9,696 bases of DNA from positions 1-9,696 of the forward strand of contig JACDAP010000216.1 in NCBI GenBank assembly GCA_013695395.1, read 5' to 3'. How positions within the stretch are numbered: the stretch's first letter is position 1; each line of letters starts with the position of its first letter. Below the pieces are notes generated by a model. It saw only the letters and a program-made list of their open reading frames with translations. It was not told where the DNA came from and did not search any database. The DNA is from Solirubrobacterales bacterium (GTDB lineage: Bacteria; Actinomycetota; Thermoleophilia; Solirubrobacterales; Solirubrobacteraceae). Positions 6,232 through 9,696 of this stretch are shown piece after piece. The position numbers and the translations under genes were made by a program.

Positions 6232-6282
6232 GCAACCGTGTCCCGTACGTCTCGCTGTGCGACACCCAGGGGACAGGGTTGC
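6232..6282. repeat. Two-tier inverted repeat between convergent GFA and DoxX genes
   Basis: Outer arms GCAACCGTGTCCC (6232-6244) and GGGACAGGGTTGC (6270-6282) pair at 12 of 13 positions. Inside, after a symmetric 4 x 4 internal loop, GTCTCGC (6249-6255) and GCGACAC (6259-6265) pair at six of seven positions around a TGT loop. It lies 14 bases past the GFA stop and 47 bases past the DoxX stop, so it is well placed as a bidirectional terminator. The elaborate structure also fits a REP-like dispersed element. No T tract follows. Confidence 0.6.
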
Positions 6283-6329
6283 GGCGGACCGGCCTACTTC
6301 AGCTCGCTCGAGCTTCTCCGGAGCAGTCG

Positions 6330-6884
6330 TCAGAACGGCCACCTCCGCCACGTCGGCCCACGGGCGACGACACGTGCGTCGAGGCCCCACATCCGGCCGG
6401 CCGGAACCAGCGCGAGGATCACCAGCGGCACCCACTCGTGTGGCTGCTCGAAGAGCCAGCGGTTGCTCGAGAGGTACAGCACCGCCAGGAACAGGTGCTG
6501 GCCGAGCCCCACCAGCGCCCCGGCCCGCGTGGCGATGCCCAGGACGAGCGCCAGCCCGACGCCGATCTCGGTTGCGGTGATGAGCACCTCCGCGATCCCG
6601 AAGTTCGCCAGGATCACGCCGTTGACGAGCGTCTTGAGCCCGGGGACCTCCGTGCCCGAACCGCCGCGCTTGTTGGCCTCGAAGTCCAGGATCTGCCGGG
6701 TCTCCGCCAGGTTGATGAGGTTGGCCTTGAAGAAGCCGATCTCGATGTTGCGGAAATCGAACAGCTTGGCCAGCCCGTTGAGCAGCGCGATCAGGCCGAA
6801 GAAGATCCGCAGCACGGCCAGCCCCTTGGCCAGGAGCCGGGCATCGGGGAGGTTGCTCGTCGGTGTGGTGGTCGTGGTGCTCAT
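6330..6884 (-). CDS. DoxX-like integral membrane protein
   Basis: This 184-residue, very hydrophobic protein looks like the DoxX/DoxD family. After a Thr-rich cytosolic start, a first membrane helix covers about residues 20-40 (LAVLRIFFGLIALLNGLAK). A polar segment of about 45 residues follows (44-88). Further helices lie at about 88-118 (probably two, close together), 121-139 and 149-163, with a basic C-terminal tail (RWPF end). The family is associated with respiratory or thiol redox partners at the membrane, but no specific function can be assigned here. The polar insert after helix 1 is longer than in a minimal DoxX. The ATG at 6884 starts just ahead of the conserved first helix; the upstream open frame is an artefact. 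No ribosome binding site is evident. The gene diverges from the AhpD-like gene across 120 bp that holds a near-palindromic site. Confidence 0.82.
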   Translation of the reverse strand: MSTTTTTPTSNLPDARLLAKGLAVLRIFFGLIALLNGLAKLFDFRNIEIGFFKANLINLAETRQILDFEANKRGGSGTEVPGLKTLVNGVILANFGIAEVLITATEIGVGLALVLGIATRAGALVGLGQHLFLAVLYLSSNRWLFEQPHEWVPLVILALVPAGRMWGLDARVVARGPTWRRWPF

Positions 6885-6913
6885 GACCGTGTGGACCCGG
6901 CCGCGAGGCAAAA

Positions 6914-6935
6914 GGTTCAAGAGATCACTGGAACC
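6914..6935. promoter_or_regulatory. 22-bp near-palindrome, candidate operator
   Basis: The site reads GGTTC at its left end, GATC at its exact centre and GAACC at its right end. It equals its own reverse complement at 18 of 22 positions. It lies about 30 bases upstream of the DoxX ATG and 70-90 bases upstream of the AhpD-like GTG start, so a dimeric regulator bound here could control either or both divergent genes. No regulator gene is in the window, so the binding protein is unknown. Confidence 0.5.
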
Positions 6936-6992
6936 CGGAGGAGCCGTCGGCGGAACGCGCACGAAATGGCGCCCGTCGTCGTCGTTGCTTGT

Positions 6993-6998
6993 TACGTT
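6993..6998 (+). promoter_or_regulatory. Candidate -10 box (TACGTT) of the AhpD-like gene and downstream run
   Basis: TACGTT matches TANNNT and ends six bases before the GTG at 7005. Transcription starting at or next to that GTG would make a leaderless mRNA. It could be the main promoter of the AhpD-like, radical SAM, selD, selC and selA run. No -35 box is clear. Confidence 0.4.
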
Positions 6999-7004
6999 TG
7001 ATCT

Positions 7005-7598
7005 GTGAGCGCGCTGCCGCAAGCGAGCGGCCGGCCGGCGATGAGCAGCATCGTCGCCCCGGTTGCCCCCGACCAGGCCCCGCTCCTCGCCCGCCCCTAC
7101 TACGCGAACGGGGCCCCGGGCCCGATCGCGGGCACGATGGCCCACGTGCCGGAGCTGCTCGACGTCGCGATGCCGTTCATCGGCGCCGCTCTCGGCCCCG
7201 GCGCGGTATCGGCACGGTTGAAGGAGATCGCGGTCCTGCGAGCGTCGGCGCTGCTGGAGTGCGACTACTGCGTCCGCTCCCACACGGTCGTCGCCCTCGA
7301 CGAGGGCCTCGTCCACGCCGAGGTCCGCGCGCTTCGGGACAGCGGGCCCGCCGAGGACGCCTTCACCGTCGACCGCGAACGGGCGCTCGTCGCCTGGGTC
7401 GACGAGCTGGCGACCGGCCGCGGCGCGGTCGATCCCGTCGTCGAGGCCCGGATGGCCGAGCACTTCGCCGCCGCGGAGATCGTCGAGCTCACCCTCGTGA
7501 CGACCACCACGATGATGCTCAACCGGTACTGCACCGCGCTCGGCCTGCCGGTCAGCGCCACGGTCGCCGAGCGCCTCAGCGCCGAGGGCCTCGCGTGA
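7005..7598 (+). CDS. AhpD-like / carboxymuconolactone decarboxylase family protein
   Basis: This is a 197-residue all-alpha protein of the AhpD/CMD superfamily. The redox motif is E85-C86-D-Y-C89-V-R-S-H93, giving the CxxC...H pair of peroxidase-like members, preceded by LKEIAVLRASALLE. A second conserved helix lies near VELTLVTTTTMMLNRY (160-175). With both cysteines and the histidine present, a thiol-disulfide or hydroperoxide-reducing activity is more likely than lactone decarboxylation. Its substrate is unknown. Both cysteines are ordinary TGC codons, so it is not itself a selenoprotein here. The GTG at 7005 was chosen over ATG 7041 because it lies six bases after a TACGTT box, though 7041 remains possible. 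Its stop overlaps the GTG start of the radical SAM gene by four bases, which implies translational coupling. Confidence 0.86.
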   Translation: MSALPQASGRPAMSSIVAPVAPDQAPLLARPYYANGAPGPIAGTMAHVPELLDVAMPFIGAALGPGAVSARLKEIAVLRASALLECDYCVRSHTVVALDEGLVHAEVRALRDSGPAEDAFTVDRERALVAWVDELATGRGAVDPVVEARMAEHFAAAEIVELTLVTTTTMMLNRYCTALGLPVSATVAERLSAEGLA

Positions 7599-8431
7599 GC
7601 GCAGACACCGATCCGGGCGCCTTGGGCCGGCTCGGGTCGCGGCTGTGGTTCTACAGCAACTATCACTGCAACCTGCAGTGCTCCTACTGCCTGACCGAGT
7701 CGGCTCCCGGCGTCGCGCGCCGCCAGCTCACCGCCGATCAGATCCGCGACGCGGCGCGTGACGGCCGGGAGCTCGGCTTCGACAGCTTCGGGATCACCGG
7801 CGGCGAGCCGTTCCTGCACGATGAGCTGATCGAGATCGTCGCGGACCTGGCCGCTCAGGCCCCGACGCTGATCCTCTCCAACGCCACGGTCTTCACGCCC
7901 GCCCGGCTGCGCCGCATGGAGGCCTGGGCGGGGCTGCCGGTCGAGATCCAGATCTCGCTCGACCATCCCGAGCCCGACGTCAACGACGAGATGCGCGGCC
8001 CGGGCAACTTCCGCAAGGTCGTCGAGGCGATCCCGCGGCTGATCGACCTCGGGATCGGGGTGCGGATCGCCACCACGCTCGAGGATCCCGAGAACGCGGA
8101 CCCGGATGAGATGGACCGCCTCTGTGCCCTGCACCGTTCGCTCGGGGTCCCCGACAGCCACCACGTGGTGCGGCCGATCATCCACCGCGGGCGCGCAGTG
8201 GGCAACACGCTGGGGCGCGACGTCGTCTTCGACGACTTCGAACCGGAGCTGACGCTGACCGCCGACGGGGCGTTCGCGACCCCGTTCGGCCCCACGGTCA
8301 GGGGAGGACGCCTCGATACCGACCTGCTGGTCACGCGGGCCACCGCACCGCTCAGCGTCCCCGTCGCGGCGCTCATGCGCGCCGCCGGCGAGGCGCCCGC
8401 GGGCGACGACGCGCGGACCGGCATCCGTTGA
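7595..8431 (+). CDS. Radical SAM protein of unknown substrate
   Basis: This is a 278-residue radical S-adenosylmethionine enzyme. The [4Fe-4S] motif is C25-NLQ-C29-SY-C32 (CxxxCxxC), and the SAM-binding GITGGEP motif is at 66-72. ILSNAT and the strand QISLDHPEPDVNDEMRG continue the partial TIM barrel. The C-terminal part (LTLTADGAFATPFGPTVRGG) is distinctive but has no cysteine cluster, so no SPASM or other auxiliary iron-sulfur domain is visible. It starts at a GTG that overlaps the upstream stop (GTGA), with GAGGG six bases before it. The function is not recognised. Peptide or RNA modification and cofactor maturation are all open. Position ahead of selD hints at, but does not prove, a selenium link. 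A 46-bp gap with a small CGCCC/GGGCG hairpin (8446-8459) separates it from selD. Confidence 0.88.
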   Translation: MSADTDPGALGRLGSRLWFYSNYHCNLQCSYCLTESAPGVARRQLTADQIRDAARDGRELGFDSFGITGGEPFLHDELIEIVADLAAQAPTLILSNATVFTPARLRRMEAWAGLPVEIQISLDHPEPDVNDEMRGPGNFRKVVEAIPRLIDLGIGVRIATTLEDPENADPDEMDRLCALHRSLGVPDSHHVVRPIIHRGRAVGNTLGRDVVFDDFEPELTLTADGAFATPFGPTVRGGRLDTDLLVTRATAPLSVPVAALMRAAGEAPAGDDARTGIR

Positions 8432-8477
8432 GCGTGACCACGGGGCGCCCGGTCGGGCGTCGAGCGAGGTCGAGAGG

Positions 8478-9503
8478 GTGACCGGCGTGTCCGAAGCCGT
8501 CGCGCTGACGTCGCTGTCGCACGGGGCGGGCTGCGGCTGCAAGCTCCCCGCCGCGCGCCTGCTGCCGATCGTCCGCGGCCTGCCGGCGGTCACCGACCCG
8601 CGCGTCCTCGTCGGCTCGGCCAGCGCCGACGACGCGGCCGTCTTCCGGCTCTCCGACGAGCAGGCGCTCGTCATGACGATGGACTTCTTCACGCCGGTGG
8701 TCGACGACCCGTACGACTTCGGCGTGATCGCCGCGGCCAACGCACTGTCCGACGTCTACGCCATGGGCGGCGTGCCGGTCGCGGCGATGAACATCGTGGC
8801 CTTCCCGCTGGAGCGCCTCGGCGGCGACGTCCTGCGGGAGATCCTGCGCGGCGGTGCGGACACGGTGCGAGCGGCGGGCGCCTCGGTGGTCGGCGGGCAC
8901 TCGATCGACGACCCCGAGCCGAAGTACGGCCTGGCGGTCAACGGCCTGGTCCACCCGGACGAGCTCTTGACCAACGCCGGAGCCCGCCCCGGAGACGTGC
9001 TCGTGCTGACCAAGCCACTGGGCGTCGGCGCGATCGTGACCGCGCGCAAGCGGGGGCGGTGCGACGACGCGCTCCTGGCGCGCGCGGTCGCCACGATGGC
9101 CGAGCTCAACGCCGCAGCCTCGGCCGCTGCCCGGGCCGCCGGTGCGCACGCGGTCACCGACGTCACCGGGTTCGGGCTGCTCGGGCACCTGCACTCGCTC
9201 GCGCTGTCCAGCGGCGTGGCCGCTGAGGTCGACGCGGCCGCGGTTCCCGCGATCGACGGGGCGCTCGAGCTGCTGGCCTCCGACGCGGGCGTCTCGGGTG
9301 GCAGCGCCGGCAACCGCGCCTACGCCGAGCCGTTCACCACCTTCGCCGCGGACGTCCCGGAGGCGCGCCGCCGCCTCATCTGCGACGCCACCACCTCGGG
9401 CGGGCTGCTGGTGGCCGTCCCCGCCGAGCGCGCCGGGGAGCTCCCCGGACCCGTGGTCGGCGCGATCACCGCCGGGACGCCGGGGGCGCTGAGAGTACGG
9501 TGA
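8478..9503 (+). CDS. selD: Selenide, water dikinase (selenophosphate synthetase)
   Basis: This is a 341-residue full-length SelD. It makes selenophosphate from selenide and ATP, the selenium donor for Sec-tRNA synthesis and for 2-selenouridine in tRNA. The N-terminal active site SHGAGCGCK (14-22) aligns with E. coli so that C19 corresponds to catalytic C17 and K22 to K20. Here it is cysteine, not selenocysteine as in many bacteria. The metal and ATP site residues are in SADDAAV (49-55), TMDFFTPVVDDP (67-78), NALSDVYAMGG (88-98), GGHSIDDPEP (139-148) and TDVTGFGLLGH (227-237). The GTG at 8478 is preceded by GAGG about nine bases upstream; GTG 8487 is an alternative. The stop at 9501-9503 lies eight bases before tRNA-Sec, so selD, selC and selA form one cluster. 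Confidence 0.97.
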   Translation: MTGVSEAVALTSLSHGAGCGCKLPAARLLPIVRGLPAVTDPRVLVGSASADDAAVFRLSDEQALVMTMDFFTPVVDDPYDFGVIAAANALSDVYAMGGVPVAAMNIVAFPLERLGGDVLREILRGGADTVRAAGASVVGGHSIDDPEPKYGLAVNGLVHPDELLTNAGARPGDVLVLTKPLGVGAIVTARKRGRCDDALLARAVATMAELNAAASAAARAAGAHAVTDVTGFGLLGHLHSLALSSGVAAEVDAAAVPAIDGALELLASDAGVSGGSAGNRAYAEPFTTFAADVPEARRRLICDATTSGGLLVAVPAERAGELPGPVVGAITAGTPGALRVR

Positions 9504-9511
9504 GCCGGCGG

Positions 9512-9602
9512 GGAGCGGCCCGGGCCCGGTGGCCCAACCGGTCTTCAAAACCGGCGGGGCGCGGCATCCCGCGCTGGAAGGTTCGACTCCTTCGCCGTTC
9601 CG
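9512..9602 (+). tRNA. selC: tRNA-Sec (anticodon TCA)
   Basis: This is a 91-base selenocysteine tRNA. The acceptor stem has eight pairs, GGAGCGGC (9512-9519) with GCCGTTCC (9594-9601), including one G-U, and ends in the G73 discriminator typical of tRNA-Sec. The anticodon stem CCGGT/ACCGG holds loop CTTCAAA with anticodon TCA at 9545-9547. A long variable arm forms GCGCGG-CATC-CCGCGC (9559-9574). The T arm is GAAGG-TTCGACT-CCTTC (9577-9593), so acceptor plus T stem is the bacterial 8+5. The D arm can form GGGCC/GGCCC (9522-9526/9531-9535). No CCA is encoded. It lies eight bases after selD and a single base before selA, and has no strong promoter of its own (a TACGGT at 9496-9501 is possible). 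It is probably cut from the operon transcript. Confidence 0.96.
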
Positions 9603-9603
9603 T

Positions 9604-9696
9604 ATGAGCGACCGCGACCGGCTGCGCGACCTGCCTTCCGTCGACCGGCTGGCGACCGCGGTCGCGCGCGCCGAGCTGCAGGCGCGGCGAGAGGAG
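9604..9696 (+). CDS. selA: L-seryl-tRNA(Sec) selenium transferase, N-terminal fragment (cut by window edge)
   Basis: The first 31 codons of an open frame run off the right edge. Residues LRDLPSVDRLA (7-17) match the N-terminal helical domain of bacterial SelA, which typically carries an LP[SA][IV]DRLL motif. SelA is a PLP enzyme that converts Ser-tRNA(Sec) to Sec-tRNA(Sec) using selenophosphate. The catalytic lysine domain lies outside the window. The ATG follows the tRNA-Sec discriminator base by one nucleotide. There is no Shine-Dalgarno except GGAAGG inside the tRNA T arm, 22 bases upstream and base-paired in the folded tRNA. No later start could keep the conserved LPSVDRL segment, so the start is fairly sure. 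Position directly after selD and selC supports the call. Confidence 0.9.
   Translation, partial: MSDRDRLRDLPSVDRLATAVARAELQARREE

Noticed and set aside
6966..7001. 11-codon frame MAPVVVVACYV after a GGAGGAG sequence, as a leader peptide for the AhpD-like operon
   Set aside because: The GGAGGAG lies about 22 bases from the ATG, too far, and the peptide has no attenuation-like codon run.
6215..8431. In-frame TGA codons read as selenocysteine at the ends of the GFA, AhpD-like or radical SAM genes
   Set aside because: Translation past these stops gives no conserved sequence, and the genes end at plausible family C-termini; no selenoprotein could be supported.
1..9696. CRISPR arrays, insertion sequences, prophage genes
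   Set aside because: No spaced identical repeats of CRISPR length, no transposase or phage protein motifs, and no long terminal inverted repeats were found.

Overview
The window reads as chromosomal DNA from a very GC-rich actinobacterium. Third codon positions are almost all G or C, many starts are GTG, two genes look leaderless behind a TANNNT box, and a WS/DGAT acyltransferase is present. A Thermoleophilia/Solirubrobacterales-type genome fits best, but that is inference and no marker gene here proves it.

Layout, left to right. A short-chain dehydrogenase (90-827, -) diverges from a thioredoxin-fold lipoprotein (915-1901, +). An elongator-type tRNA with anticodon CAT follows (2018-2089, +). 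A lone AAA+/DUF4143 ATPase (2189-3394, -, probably starting further upstream at about 3448) is preceded by degenerate 23-bp direct repeats. Next is a two-gene minus-strand operon, PPK2-type polyphosphate kinase followed by WS/DGAT acyltransferase (5904 down to 3630). It diverges from a GFA/CENP-V-like gene (5954-6217, +) that has lost the middle of its fold. A two-tier hairpin (6232-6282) separates GFA from a convergent DoxX-like membrane protein (6330-6884, -).

The right third is one plus-strand run: AhpD/CMD-like protein (7005-7598), radical SAM protein (7595-8431, 4-nt overlap), selD (8478-9503), tRNA-Sec (selC, 9512-9602) and the start of selA (9604 to the edge). This is the chemistry for selenocysteine. 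SelD makes selenophosphate, SelA converts Ser-tRNA(Sec) to Sec-tRNA(Sec), and selC is the tRNA itself. The AhpD-like and radical SAM genes lie at the front of the same run and may be functionally tied to it. No in-frame TGA selenoprotein was recognised in the window.

The most interesting points are: the packing of selC between selD and selA, with the selA ATG one base after the tRNA; the AhpD-like/radical SAM pair ahead of selD; the spaced repeats over the ATPase promoter, with a possible leaderless ATT start; the 22-bp near-palindrome between DoxX and the selenium run; and the internally deleted GFA gene. No stretch longer than 300 bases lacks a gene. The longest is 3395-3629, which holds the ATPase promoter region and repeats.
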